Shown: positions 16,237 through 23,896 of the stretch, piece by piece | Numbering within the stretch: position 1 is the stretch's first letter | Layout of the letters: every line of letters starts with the position of its first letter | Assembly (NCBI GenBank): GCA_934654815.1 | Contig: CAKUGU010000021.1 | Span: 1-41,288 of the forward strand | Direction of reading: 5' to 3' | DNA length: 41,288 nt | Source of the DNA: an uncultured Ellagibacter sp. | Lineage (GTDB): Bacteria; Actinomycetota; Coriobacteriia; Coriobacteriales; Eggerthellaceae | Program-made: the position numbers and the translations under genes | Notes under the pieces: generated by a model | What the model saw: the letters and a program-made list of their open reading frames with translations, nothing else | Databases searched by the model: none | Told to the model about the DNA's origin: nothing

Positions 16237-17505
16237 ATGTCGACTAAACTCAAAGCAACGTACGGCGTGCTCGGCGTCATCGTCGTCGCCGCGCTTGCCG
16301 CCTATATCTTCCAGGTGGCGAACGGTCTGGCCGTGACGGGCATGAACAACGGCGTTTCGTGGGGTCTCTACATCACGTGCTTCATGTTCTTCGTGGGCCT
16401 GTCAGCCGGTGGCCTCATCGTCGCGTCCTCGGCGAGCGTGTTCCACGTGACCGAGTACAAGAAGGTGGCCCTTCCCGCCGTCATCTGCTCGACGGTGTGC
16501 ATCTGCTGCGCAGGCATGTTCGTCCTCATCGACCTCGGCGGCATCGCGCGCGTGTGGCGCATCCTCACCGGGCCGAACCCGACCTCGCCTCTGTTCTGGG
16601 ATATCTGCGTCATCACGTGCTACCTCGTCATCAACATCATCTACCTCGCGCTCATGTGCTCGAAGAAGCCCGGCGCGAAGGACAAGGTGGCCATCGTGTC
16701 GCGGTTCGCGCTTCCCATCGCCATCCTCGTGCACAGCGTGACGGCGTGGATCTTCGGCCTCGAGATGGCGAAAGAGGGCTGGTACTCGGCGATCATGGCC
16801 CCCATCTTCGTGGCCTCGGCGATGGACTCGGGCCTGGCGCTTCTGCTCATCGCGTTGGCGGGGCTTCGGAAAGCGAAGGTGTTCCCCATCGACCAGAAGC
16901 TGTTCAGCAACCTGGCGGGGCTGCTCGCCACCTGCATCGCGGTCGACGCGTTCTTCATCGGCTGCGAGCTTCTGACCATGGCGTACCCGGGTGCTGCGGG
17001 GGCGGAAACGCTCGCCGTCATGGCGACGGGGGTGACGGCGCCGTTCTTCTGGTTCGAGATCGTAGCCGGGCTCGTCGTGCCGTTCTGCATCCTCGTGTTC
17101 GCACGGAACCGCAAGAAGACGGGGCTCGTCATCCTGTCGAGCGCGCTTGTCATCGCGGGTGTGTTCTGCAAGCGCGTGTGGCTTCTGTTCACCTCGTTCT
17201 ACGAGTTCAACCTGGCAGGTGCGCCGGGCGTCATCTCCGGGTCGTCTGTGGCGCGCGCCTCGTCGGGCATGGACGCATGGGCGGTGCTGGGAACCTACGC
17301 CCCGACGGGGATCGAAATCGTCATCGCGCTCGGCGTGGTGTCGCTCGGGGCGCTCGCGTTCATCATCTTGTCGCGCAAGCTTTTGCCGACGCGCGTGCCG
17401 GCGTCTGCCGCGCCGGAAGGCAGCGTGCCTGCGGCTCGCGAGACGCGCGCTTCGGGTAGCGTGCCTGCGGGCAAGGGGCGTGTGTCCGACGGCTCTCCCG
17501 CGTAA
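16237..17505 (+). CDS. NrfD/PsrC-type quinone-interacting membrane subunit
   Basis: A 422-residue polytopic membrane protein closing the ABC operon. It carries NGVSWGLYITCFMFFVGLSAGGLIV, an NrfD hallmark, and then a succession of hydrophobic helices. The last roughly 45 residues are a polar tail rich in Ala, Ser, Gly and Arg with no clear motif, longer than in usual family members. It is expected to exchange electrons between menaquinone and the ferredoxin subunit. Start ATG follows GGGGAAGG. Confidence 0.87.
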   Translation: MSTKLKATYGVLGVIVVAALAAYIFQVANGLAVTGMNNGVSWGLYITCFMFFVGLSAGGLIVASSASVFHVTEYKKVALPAVICSTVCICCAGMFVLIDLGGIARVWRILTGPNPTSPLFWDICVITCYLVINIIYLALMCSKKPGAKDKVAIVSRFALPIAILVHSVTAWIFGLEMAKEGWYSAIMAPIFVASAMDSGLALLLIALAGLRKAKVFPIDQKLFSNLAGLLATCIAVDAFFIGCELLTMAYPGAAGAETLAVMATGVTAPFFWFEIVAGLVVPFCILVFARNRKKTGLVILSSALVIAGVFCKRVWLLFTSFYEFNLAGAPGVISGSSVARASSGMDAWAVLGTYAPTGIEIVIALGVVSLGALAFIILSRKLLPTRVPASAAPEGSVPAARETRASGSVPAGKGRVSDGSPA

Positions 17506-17600
17506 CGCGTACTGAATCAGGCGACGCTGGAATCGCGAAAGCGATCATCGCGTGATCAGCCTTCGCGTAGTGCGCGGCCGATAATTTCCCTGCAACGAAA

Positions 17601-17635
17601 GAGGCGCCCTGCATGCGAGCAGGGCGCCTCTGTTT
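17601..17635 (+). terminator. Rho-independent terminator of the DMSO-reductase-like operon
   Basis: GAGGCGCCCTGC (17601-17612) pairs perfectly with GCAGGGCGCCTC (17619-17630) around a six-base loop and is followed by TGTTT. The remaining bases of the 17506-17758 gap show no gene. Confidence 0.75.
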
Positions 17636-17758
17636 GATGAGCGAATGAGCTCGCCGGTGGGTGCGGAGAAGCGAAGGCTTCGGTAGGAAGAGGTGGTGAA
17701 ACGAGTTACTCTGTGGTTACATGCAATTCGCGAAATCGATGTTAAGGAGGCACACTCT

Positions 17759-18151
17759 ATGGAAAAGGCCTGGGTTAATCTGCGTAACGCTGCTGCGGAT
17801 GTCCTAAATCCTCGTGAGGCGTCTCGCATGATCGAAGTCGGTGGCGTCGCTGCCGCAGTGGAATCGGCTTCGGGGAAGATTTATGTCGGCGTCTGCGTGG
17901 ATACCGCTTGCACGCTTGGGATATGCGCTGAGCGCAATGCCATCTTCAATATGCTCACGAACGGAGAGGATGCGATTCGTCGCGTGATCGCCATAGATGC
18001 TGACGGTAAGACGGTTCCTCCTTGCGGGGCCTGCCGGGAGCTGATGAGCCAGCTCATGCCAGATCGCTACCGAGAAATCGAAGTAATGATGAACTACGAC
18101 AACAACAAGGTTGTCACTTTGAACGGTTTGATCCCGGAATCGTGGCTGTGA
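17759..18151 (+). CDS. Cytidine deaminase-like zinc hydrolase
   Basis: A 130-residue protein with the zinc site of the cytidine deaminase superfamily: CAERNAIF (Cys ligand plus proton-shuttling Glu) and PPCGACREL (two Cys ligands). An open chain of this length fits the tetrameric Cdd class or blasticidin-S-deaminase-like proteins, which deaminate cytidine or related nucleosides. AAGGAGG (17744-17750) precedes ATG 17759. Codon third positions are visibly richer in A/T than in neighbouring genes, and it stands alone between two terminator-like structures, suggesting recent acquisition. Substrate specificity is not determinable. Confidence 0.82.
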   Translation: MEKAWVNLRNAAADVLNPREASRMIEVGGVAAAVESASGKIYVGVCVDTACTLGICAERNAIFNMLTNGEDAIRRVIAIDADGKTVPPCGACRELMSQLMPDRYREIEVMMNYDNNKVVTLNGLIPESWL

Positions 18152-18181
18152 TCGAAAGGATGCGTTCAGCGCGCTCTTGCC

Positions 18182-18242
18182 AATAAGCGGGTAGGAATAA
18201 GGTCGGCTTCGAACCGACAACCTATCCATTTTACCCGTTATT
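18182..18242 (+). terminator. Large hairpin between the deaminase gene and veg
   Basis: AATAAGCGGGTA (from 18182) pairs with TACCCGTTATT (ending 18242) with one bulged base. Inside, GTCGG-CTTCGAA-CCGAC forms a second stem flanked by AGG/CCT. It lies just upstream of the veg -35 element and probably ends the deaminase transcript. The inner loop resembles a tRNA T-arm on the minus strand, but no tRNA can be completed. Confidence 0.5.
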
Positions 18243-18263
18243 TATGCCTTTCGCTCCACATTT

Positions 18264-18292
18264 TTGACCATCATTGACGCAGATGGTAAAAT
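18264..18292 (+). promoter_or_regulatory. veg promoter
   Basis: TTGACC (18264-18269), a 17-bp spacer and TAAAAT (18287-18292) form a strong housekeeping-type promoter. It predicts a leader of about 35 bases before the veg start. Confidence 0.7.
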
Positions 18293-18333
18293 GCATGCTC
18301 GAGATAACTATATATGCGAGAGGTAGATCTAGC

Positions 18334-18672
18334 ATGGATTTGGCACAGCAAGCAAAAATCGTCGATTCGATCCACGACACGCTGCACGACTTCGTCGGCC
18401 AGCGCCTCAAGGTGCGCGCGAACATGGGCCGCTCGAAGATCGTCGAGAGCGAAGGCGTTCTCACGCAGGTTCACCCGCAGCTGTTCATCATGGAAGTCGA
18501 CCGCAAGCGCGGCCGCACGGCGCGCCAGTCGTACCAGTACGTCGACGTGCTGACCGGCATGGTCGAGCTTTCCCAGAACGGCGAGCCTCTGTTCGAGCCG
18601 TTCGATATCGAGAACCCGAACGCCATCCCCGAAAAGTCCGAGCCGGTCTTCGAGGAGAAGGTGCTGTCCTAA
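18334..18672 (+). CDS. veg: Veg family protein
   Basis: A 112-residue basic protein matching the Veg (DUF1021) family of Gram-positives: a helical start, then KVRANMGRSKIVESEGVL, LFIMEV and YVDVLTG. In Bacillus, Veg influences biofilm formation and is very strongly transcribed; its biochemical role is unsettled. This copy is longer than Bacillus Veg (about 86 residues) by an acidic C-terminal tail. ATG 18334 follows GAGAGG; the longer frame from 18274 would begin before the predicted transcription start. It is a single-gene unit with its own strong promoter. Confidence 0.85.
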   Translation: MDLAQQAKIVDSIHDTLHDFVGQRLKVRANMGRSKIVESEGVLTQVHPQLFIMEVDRKRGRTARQSYQYVDVLTGMVELSQNGEPLFEPFDIENPNAIPEKSEPVFEEKVLS

Positions 18673-18758
18673 GCGCATCTGCCGCTCGACTTTCGCAGCG
18701 CTTCGCATGCCGCGGGTTCCCGTTTTTGTGGACGAATTGCGCAGGCGGAAAGTCGCGG

Positions 18759-18790
18759 TTGACAATACGAGGCGAATCCGTCATTATATT
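18759..18790 (+). promoter_or_regulatory. tRNA-Ala promoter
   Basis: TTGACA at 18759-18764 is a consensus -35. CATTAT (18782-18787, 17-bp spacer) or TATATT (18785-18790, 20-bp) serves as -10. Confidence 0.65.
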
Positions 18791-18816
18791 TCGACGCGTC
18801 AAGAACGCATTCACGT

Positions 18817-18892
18817 GGGGATGTAGCTCAGCTGGGAGAGCATCACGTTCGCAACGTGGGGGTCGTGGGTTCGAATCCCATCATCTCCACCA
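18817..18892 (+). tRNA. tRNA-Ala(CGC)
   Basis: A complete cloverleaf can be drawn. Acceptor GGGGATG pairs with CATCTCC, including the G3-U70 pair that identifies alanine tRNAs. The D arm is GCTCAGCTGGGAGAGC. Anticodon stem TCACG/CGTGG encloses TTCGCAA with anticodon CGC. The T arm is GTGGG-TTCGAAT-CCCAT. Discriminator A and CCA are encoded (18889-18892). Confidence 0.95.
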
Positions 18893-18900
18893 CGTAAACC

Positions 18901-18937
18901 AAACGCCGCTGGGTATGAAACCAGCGGCGTTTTTTGT
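18901..18937 (+). terminator. tRNA-Ala terminator
   Basis: AACGCCGCTGG pairs with CCAGCGGCGTT around GTATGAAA, followed by a T run. galU starts about 30 bases later, so it needs read-through or its own promoter, which I cannot see. Confidence 0.85.
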
Positions 18938-18964
18938 TGGCATTTACGAAGAAAGGTACTTGCT

Positions 18965-19777
18965 ATGAAGGCGCTTATTCCCGCAGCCGGCCTCGGCACC
19001 CGTTTCCTGCCTGCAACGAAGGCTCAGCCGAAGGAGATGCTGCTCGTCGTCGACCGCCCGGTGATCCAGTACGTGGTCGAAGAGGGCCTGGCTTCGAAGG
19101 CCGACGAGGTCGTCATCATCAACAGCCGTAGCAAGAAGGCCATCGAGGACCACTTCACGCCCGACCCGGACCTCGTCGCGACGCTGCGCGCCCGCGGCAA
19201 GGACGCCTACGCCGACGAGGTTGAGCGCGTCGGCAACCTGAACGTGAGCTACGTCTACCAGGAAGAGCCGCTCGGGCTGGGACACGCCATCTACTGCGCT
19301 CACGAAAAGACCGCGGGCGAGCCGTTCTATGTGCTTTTGGGCGACGTCATCGTGCCCGACAACAAGATGCTCCCGGCGATGCAGAAGGTTTCCGACGAGC
19401 ATAACGGGGCGAGCGTCATCGCCGTCATGCCCGTTCCCGACGACCAGGTGCACCGCTTCGGCATCATCGCAGGCGAGAAGCAGACCGACGATGTGTGGAA
19501 GGTCGACTCGCTCGTGGAAAAGCCGGCGCTCGAGGATGCGCCGTCCAACCTGGCCGTGTTCGGCCGCTACCTCCTAAGCCCGCGCGTCATGGAGCTTCTG
19601 GCCGACGTGAAGCCGGGCGTGGGCGGGGAAATCCAGCTCACCGACGCGCTCGACGCGGTGCTCAAGGAAGAGGAGATGTACGCGCTCGTGGTCGATCCGG
19701 AAGACGGCTTCGACACCGGCACGGTCGAAAGCTGGCTCGATACCAACAACGTGCTCTACAAGCGCAAGCACGCATAG
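18965..19777 (+). CDS. galU: UTP-glucose-1-phosphate uridylyltransferase
   Basis: Forms UDP-glucose from UTP and glucose-1-phosphate for cell-envelope glycans. The 270-residue protein begins IPAAGLGTRFLPATK with KEMLLVVDRP (nucleotide-binding loop), then GLGHAI, VLLGDVIV with the metal-binding Asp, VEKP and GEIQLTDAL, all GalU hallmarks. The C-terminal FDTGTVESWL is also typical. ATG 18965 follows GAAAGG. The next gene is 470 bases away, so it is probably monocistronic. Confidence 0.93.
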   Translation: MKALIPAAGLGTRFLPATKAQPKEMLLVVDRPVIQYVVEEGLASKADEVVIINSRSKKAIEDHFTPDPDLVATLRARGKDAYADEVERVGNLNVSYVYQEEPLGLGHAIYCAHEKTAGEPFYVLLGDVIVPDNKMLPAMQKVSDEHNGASVIAVMPVPDDQVHRFGIIAGEKQTDDVWKVDSLVEKPALEDAPSNLAVFGRYLLSPRVMELLADVKPGVGGEIQLTDALDAVLKEEEMYALVVDPEDGFDTGTVESWLDTNNVLYKRKHA

Positions 19778-20126
19778 GGTTTGCGCCGCTTCCGTGCGGG
19801 GGCGAGGCTCGACTGGGCAGCGCAAGGGGCACGTGGATTGCCGCGTTTCCGATAGCCAGCCGTTTTACGCGCGGCTTCTGCCGCAGGTCGGGCCTCAAAC
19901 GGGAAAAACGCCCTCGCGTGTTCGAAAATTTCGATTTTTCGCGGCTTGCGTCCCTTCCAATACAATCCGCGCATGAGTTATACCCCATATCTACGTGATA
20001 TGGGGTATAACTTTTCCTCGGCAGCGTTCCCGCGCTCCAGTCGGGCCCCGAAAGCGGCCTCAAGGGCCTTCTGCGCGCGAAAAATCGTCGTTTTCGAACA
20101 CGACAAGCGATTTTTCGTGTATTCGC
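19778..20126. other. Non-coding gap with nested inverted repeats
   Basis: There is no credible gene. Arms of 26 bp at 19918-19943 (GTGTTCGAAAATTTCG...) and 20076-20101 are complementary with about three mismatches. Between them lies a perfect palindrome: AGTTATACCCCATAT (19976-19990) and ATATGGGGTATAACT (19998-20012) around CTACGTG, followed by TTTTCC. A TACAAT lies just upstream (19961-19966). This could be a small miniature element, or a terminator nested in an operator. A further hairpin CGACAAGCG/CGCTTGTTG follows the right arm. Confidence 0.55.
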
Positions 20127-20190
20127 TTGTTGTCGGGCCGCTCTTTGGTCATACTGAGATGCATGGAACGTCCCCGCGGGGGCGTTTTTC
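20127..20190 (+). promoter_or_regulatory. Promoter followed at once by a terminator-like hairpin
   Basis: TTGTTG (20127-20132), 17 bp, CATACT (20150-20155) form a plausible promoter. Only a few bases after its start point, ACGTCCCC-GCG-GGGGCGT is followed by five T residues (about 20168-20187). This hairpin could attenuate the downstream secreted-protein gene or shield the 5' end of its mRNA. Confidence 0.4.
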
Positions 20191-20250
20191 GTTGGCTGGG
20201 CGCATGCAGTGCTCGCCGACGCGCATCTGGTGGCTGGCGAAAGGAATTCG

Positions 20251-21375
20251 GTGAGAAAGCGCACGCGCGCGATTGAAAAGGTGAAGCAGGCCGCTTCCGC
20301 CCTCTGCTCCTGCATGGCGAGCGTCGCTTTGGTCGCCTCCCTCTCCCCGGCGCCGGCTTTCGCCGACGATGTCTCCGACGCCCAGTCCGCGCTCGACGCG
20401 GCTGAGGCGCGCATGAAGGACATATCCACCCAGTACGACAAGATCGATTCCGAGCTCACTTCCATCCAGCAGCAAATCGACAGCACGGCGAAAGACGCGC
20501 TCGATGCCCAGCAGGCGGTTATCGCAGGTCGCGATGCCCTCGGGGTGGCAGCGCGCAACGAATACCGCTCGCCGTCGGTCGAGTCGCTGCTCGTGCTGGT
20601 GCTCGAATCCGGCTCGTTCGAGGAACTCACGCGCAACGTCACGTACGCGAACGCCATCCTGCAGTCGCAAGCCGACGAGGTGGCGGCGCAGAAAGAACGC
20701 GTCTCGGTGCTCGACGGCATCACGCAGGAACTCAACAAGCAGAAGGATTCGCAGCAGCGCGCGCTCAAGGAACTCGACCAGACCAAACAGGAAGCCCAAA
20801 GCGTCGTCTCGCAGGCCGAGGCGAAGCTTCAGACCGCCAAGGACGCCGCCGCGGAATCTGCGCGCCTCGAGGCGCTCAAGGCCCAGGCCGAGAGCATGAG
20901 CGAGCAGAAGAGCGCGGCGAGTGGGGAAGAGGTGTCGAGCAAGTCGAACACCACCACGCGCGAAGAGGTTGTCCCCGACAACACTCCGGTGACCCCGAAT
21001 CCCGATCCCGACCCGCCTTCGAGCAACGACTCGCCTAGTAACAGCACCGGTTGGCAGACGGGTGCCGCCTCGGCTTACGGCGGTTCGACCGACCCCTACA
21101 CGCCCAACCCGGGCACGACCGCGACGGGCGACGTATGCGACGACTACTCCATGGGCGTCGCCATCCCCATGTCGTGGGCGAACTACGCGAGTTACCTGGG
21201 GCGCACCGTGCAGATCTCCTACAACGGGACCACGGTGTACGCCACGATCAACGACTACGGCTACATGGGCGGCGGCAGCCGTGCGCTCGACCTTCAGCCC
21301 GGCGTGTGGAAGGCGTTCGGGTTCTCGTCGTGCAGCGACTGGGGCGTGCGCACGGTGAGCTACCGCATTCTCTAG
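20251..21375 (+). CDS. Secreted coiled-coil protein with C-terminal RlpA-like double-psi barrel
   Basis: A 374-residue precursor. Residues 1 to about 35 are a signal peptide (basic start, hydrophobic core, APAFA-DD). A long coiled coil follows (about 40-225, rich in Ala, Gln, Glu and Lys), like those of the CwlO/PcsB-type peptidoglycan hydrolase N-termini. Then comes a Ser/Pro/Asp linker, and finally about 105 residues beginning ASAYGG with VTVQISYNGTTVYATINDYG-like spacing, an RlpA-like double-psi barrel (3D-type) fold. It probably acts on or binds peptidoglycan outside the cell. GTG 20251 follows GAAAGGA; the longer frame from 20209 would place charged residues before the signal. The phosphatase gene follows closely. 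Confidence 0.78.
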   Translation: MRKRTRAIEKVKQAASALCSCMASVALVASLSPAPAFADDVSDAQSALDAAEARMKDISTQYDKIDSELTSIQQQIDSTAKDALDAQQAVIAGRDALGVAARNEYRSPSVESLLVLVLESGSFEELTRNVTYANAILQSQADEVAAQKERVSVLDGITQELNKQKDSQQRALKELDQTKQEAQSVVSQAEAKLQTAKDAAAESARLEALKAQAESMSEQKSAASGEEVSSKSNTTTREEVVPDNTPVTPNPDPDPPSSNDSPSNSTGWQTGAASAYGGSTDPYTPNPGTTATGDVCDDYSMGVAIPMSWANYASYLGRTVQISYNGTTVYATINDYGYMGGGSRALDLQPGVWKAFGFSSCSDWGVRTVSYRIL

Positions 21376-21387
21376 GAGCGCGCGACC

Positions 21388-22095
21388 ATGCATTCTACCA
21401 GCGAAAACGCCCCCGTCGTCTTCTACATCGTCCGCCATGGGCAAACCGAGTACAACCTGAATCACCTCGTCCAGGGCTGGTGCAACGCGCCGCTCACCAA
21501 TGCCGGCGTGCGCGACGCCCGGGCGTGTGGATGCGGCCTTGCGCGGGCGGGGGTCGAGTTCGAGGCGGCGTACTCGAGCGATTTGGGACGTGCGGTCCAG
21601 ACGCTTTCCGAGCTTCTGGCGGCGCGCGCGGAAGAGGCGCCGGAGCTCGCCGTGCCGCCGCGTGAGCAGGATGCGCGCATTCGCGAATGGTGCTACGGCG
21701 ACTTGGAAGAGCGCCCAGGCACCTGCATGCGCGACGCGCTGAATGCGGGTTTCGGGTGCGACATGCCCTTCGATGAGCTGAACGCCCGTCTTCCCGAAAC
21801 GGCCGATGCCATCAAGCGGTACGACACCTCGGGCAAGGCCGAGGGCTGGGATGAGATCGCCCGCCGTCTGCACAGCTTCTACGACGACGTGGCGCATCGC
21901 GTCGCGGATGCGGGCGGCGGCAACGTGCTCGTGGTCACGCATTCGTTCGTCATCCGCTCGACCATGTACCTGCTCGACCCCGCGCGCGTGAACGACCCGC
22001 TGAAGATCGAGAACGCGAGCGTCACGCACGTGCGCTACGAAAACGGCTCCTTCACCTTAGGCGAGGCGGGCTCGACAAGGTACCTCGCCGATTAG
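21388..22095 (+). CDS. Histidine phosphatase superfamily protein (phosphoglycerate mutase-like)
   Basis: A 235-residue cytoplasmic protein with the catalytic VRHGQTEYN at residues 13-21, SDLGRAVQT, an acidic EWCYGDLEE (proton donor region) and the second histidine in VTHSFVIR. The family covers broad-specificity phosphatases and cofactor-dependent mutases, so the substrate cannot be decided. AGGAG before ATG 21388 overlaps the end of the upstream gene, suggesting a two-gene unit. Confidence 0.85.
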   Translation: MHSTSENAPVVFYIVRHGQTEYNLNHLVQGWCNAPLTNAGVRDARACGCGLARAGVEFEAAYSSDLGRAVQTLSELLAARAEEAPELAVPPREQDARIREWCYGDLEERPGTCMRDALNAGFGCDMPFDELNARLPETADAIKRYDTSGKAEGWDEIARRLHSFYDDVAHRVADAGGGNVLVVTHSFVIRSTMYLLDPARVNDPLKIENASVTHVRYENGSFTLGEAGSTRYLAD

Positions 22096-22126
22096 GTATC
22101 TCCCAAACACCTGTTTTCCCCATATT

Positions 22127-22160
22127 ACCTATTGAATTTATAGGTTTGTAAGGTGATAAT
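22127..22160 (+). promoter_or_regulatory. tcyP promoter with palindromic operator
   Basis: TTGAAT (22132-22137), 17 bp, GATAAT (22155-22160) form a good promoter. ACCTAT (22127-22132) and ATAGGT (22140-22145) are inverted repeats covering the -35 element, so a repressor probably binds there. Confidence 0.6.
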
Positions 22161-22206
22161 ATCGGCTCGTTTGACGAGAATCATCTAGAAAGCGAGGCGA
22201 CGAGGC

Positions 22207-23619
22207 ATGTCGTTTGAAATGGGGGTTCAGATCGCCGTTGTGCTGGTGGTCTTCGTGGCGCTCTTGGCGGTGCTGCGGTTCATGAAGGGGAAGGGGCTGT
22301 CGTTCACCGTTCGCGTGTTCTCCGCGCTCGGCATGGGCATCGTGCTCGGCGTGGCGATGCAGCTCGCGCTCGGACGCGGCTCCGACGCGGCGAAGTGCGC
22401 GCTCGACTGGATGTCGCTCGTGGGCACGGGTTACATCAGCCTGCTCAAGATGCTTGTGATGCCGCTTATCTTCGTGGCCATCGTCGGCGCGTTCACGCGC
22501 ACGAAGGCGACGGAGAATCTCGGCAAGATCGGCGTGTCGGTGCTTGCGGTGCTTTTGGGCACCGTCGCCATCGCCGCCGTGTTCGGCTGGGCGACCATCG
22601 CGTTCTCGGGCCTGGCCGGCGCCGACTTCACCCAGGGCACGGTCGATGCGTCCAAGATGGATGCGCTGCAGTCGCGCTCCGACAAGGTGGCCGACACCAC
22701 CATCCCGCAGACCATCCTGTCGTTCATCCCCACGAACGTGTTCTCGGATCTGGCCGGCACGCGTTCTACCTCGACCATCGCCGTGGTCATCTTCTCGGCG
22801 ATCGTGGGCATGGCGTACCTGAAGCTGCGTAACCGCGACTCCGAGCAGGCCGACTTCTTCCGCAAGATCATCGACAGCCTCTACGGCATCGTCATGTGCA
22901 TCGTGAAGATGGTCATCGGGCTCACCCCCTACGGCGTCATGGCGCTCATCGCGAACGTCATGGCCACGAGCGACTTTGCTGCCATCGTCGATCTGGGCAA
23001 GTTCATCATCTTCTCGTACGTGGCGATCATCTCGATGTTCGTGGTGCACCTCATCATCCTCGCGGTGAACCGTGTGAACCCGCTCACGTACCTGAAGAAG
23101 GCGTTCCCCGTGCTGTCGTTTGCGTTCGTTTCGCGCACGTCCGCGGGCGCGCTGCCCATGAACATCGAGACGCAGTCCAAGGCGCTCGGTGTCGACGAGG
23201 CCACGGCGAACTTCGCGGCGAGCTTCGGCATGTCCATCGGTCAGAACGGCTGCGCGGGCATCTACCCGGCCATGATGGCGACGCTCATCGCGCCGACCGT
23301 CGGCATCAATGTGTTCGACCCGTCGTGGGTGATCATGCTCATCGCCGTCATCGTGATCAGCTCGTTCGGCGTTGCGGGCGTGGGCGGCGGCGCCACCTTC
23401 GCGAGCCTGATCGTGCTCGGCACGATGGGACTGCCCATCGAGATCGTGGGCCTCATGGCCTCGGTCGAGCCGCTTATCGACATGGGCCGTACCGCGCTCA
23501 ACGTGAGCGATTCCATGGTCGCGGGCGTGACCTCGGCGAACGTGAACAAGACGCTCGACCGCGACATGTTCAACGACATGGAGGCGCGCATCAGCGGCGC
23601 TTCGGCGGAAAACGACTAG
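22207..23619 (+). CDS. tcyP: L-cystine:cation symporter, TcyP-like (DAACS family)
   Basis: A 470-residue polytopic transporter of the dicarboxylate/amino acid:cation symporter family. The first helices lead into SLLKMLVMPLIFVAIVGAF. The re-entrant-loop region reads SRTSAGALPMNIETQ, and then GQNGCAGIYPAMMATLIAP and GVAGVGGGATFASLIVLG. The SxTSAG.LP pattern with NGCAGIYPAM is closer to the cystine branch (TcyP/YdjN) than to glutamate or C4-dicarboxylate carriers. Likely role is sodium- or proton-driven cystine uptake, feeding cysteine and sulfur supply. It is transcribed alone from the operator-controlled promoter upstream. Confidence 0.83.
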   Translation: MSFEMGVQIAVVLVVFVALLAVLRFMKGKGLSFTVRVFSALGMGIVLGVAMQLALGRGSDAAKCALDWMSLVGTGYISLLKMLVMPLIFVAIVGAFTRTKATENLGKIGVSVLAVLLGTVAIAAVFGWATIAFSGLAGADFTQGTVDASKMDALQSRSDKVADTTIPQTILSFIPTNVFSDLAGTRSTSTIAVVIFSAIVGMAYLKLRNRDSEQADFFRKIIDSLYGIVMCIVKMVIGLTPYGVMALIANVMATSDFAAIVDLGKFIIFSYVAIISMFVVHLIILAVNRVNPLTYLKKAFPVLSFAFVSRTSAGALPMNIETQSKALGVDEATANFAASFGMSIGQNGCAGIYPAMMATLIAPTVGINVFDPSWVIMLIAVIVISSFGVAGVGGGATFASLIVLGTMGLPIEIVGLMASVEPLIDMGRTALNVSDSMVAGVTSANVNKTLDRDMFNDMEARISGASAEND

Positions 23620-23662
23620 CGCGAGGTGCGAGTCGGCTCGTTATAAGGTTGCTGCTTGAAGA

Positions 23663-23702
23663 AGGCGCGCCGTCCGTTCGGGCGGCGCGCCTTTGCGTGT
23701 TT
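23663..23702 (+). terminator. tcyP terminator
   Basis: AGGCGCGCCGTCC (23663-23675) pairs with GGGCGGCGCGCCT (23680-23692) around GTTC, followed by TTGCGTGTTT. The GC-rich 23700-23896 stretch between this and the convergent GNAT gene shows no gene. Confidence 0.75.
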
Positions 23703-23896
23703 CGGGGGGGGTGGTGACAAGAGACGGGCGGGCGTTGCGGGGCGTGGCGGCGGGAGGCGGGCGCTGCGGCAAAGACGAGAGGCGCTTCGCGTCCAGGGGC
23801 GCCGCGAGCGGGCGCGAGGGAAGGCGGCTCGCCCACTCGCGCGACCGTGCGGCGAGCGCGACCGAAGCGGTGAAGACGCTTGCCCGAGTACGCCGC

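Noticed and set aside
18200..18235. Minus-strand GTCGGTTCGAAGCCGAC looks like a tRNA T-arm (possible attachment-site remnant)
   Set aside because: No acceptor, D-arm or anticodon arm can be completed, and the stretch is better explained as the inner stem of a larger hairpin.
23700..23896. Possible small gene in the GC-rich gap between tcyP and the GNAT gene
   Set aside because: Frames are Arg/Gly-rich with no start context and the region follows a strong terminator. Nothing supports coding.
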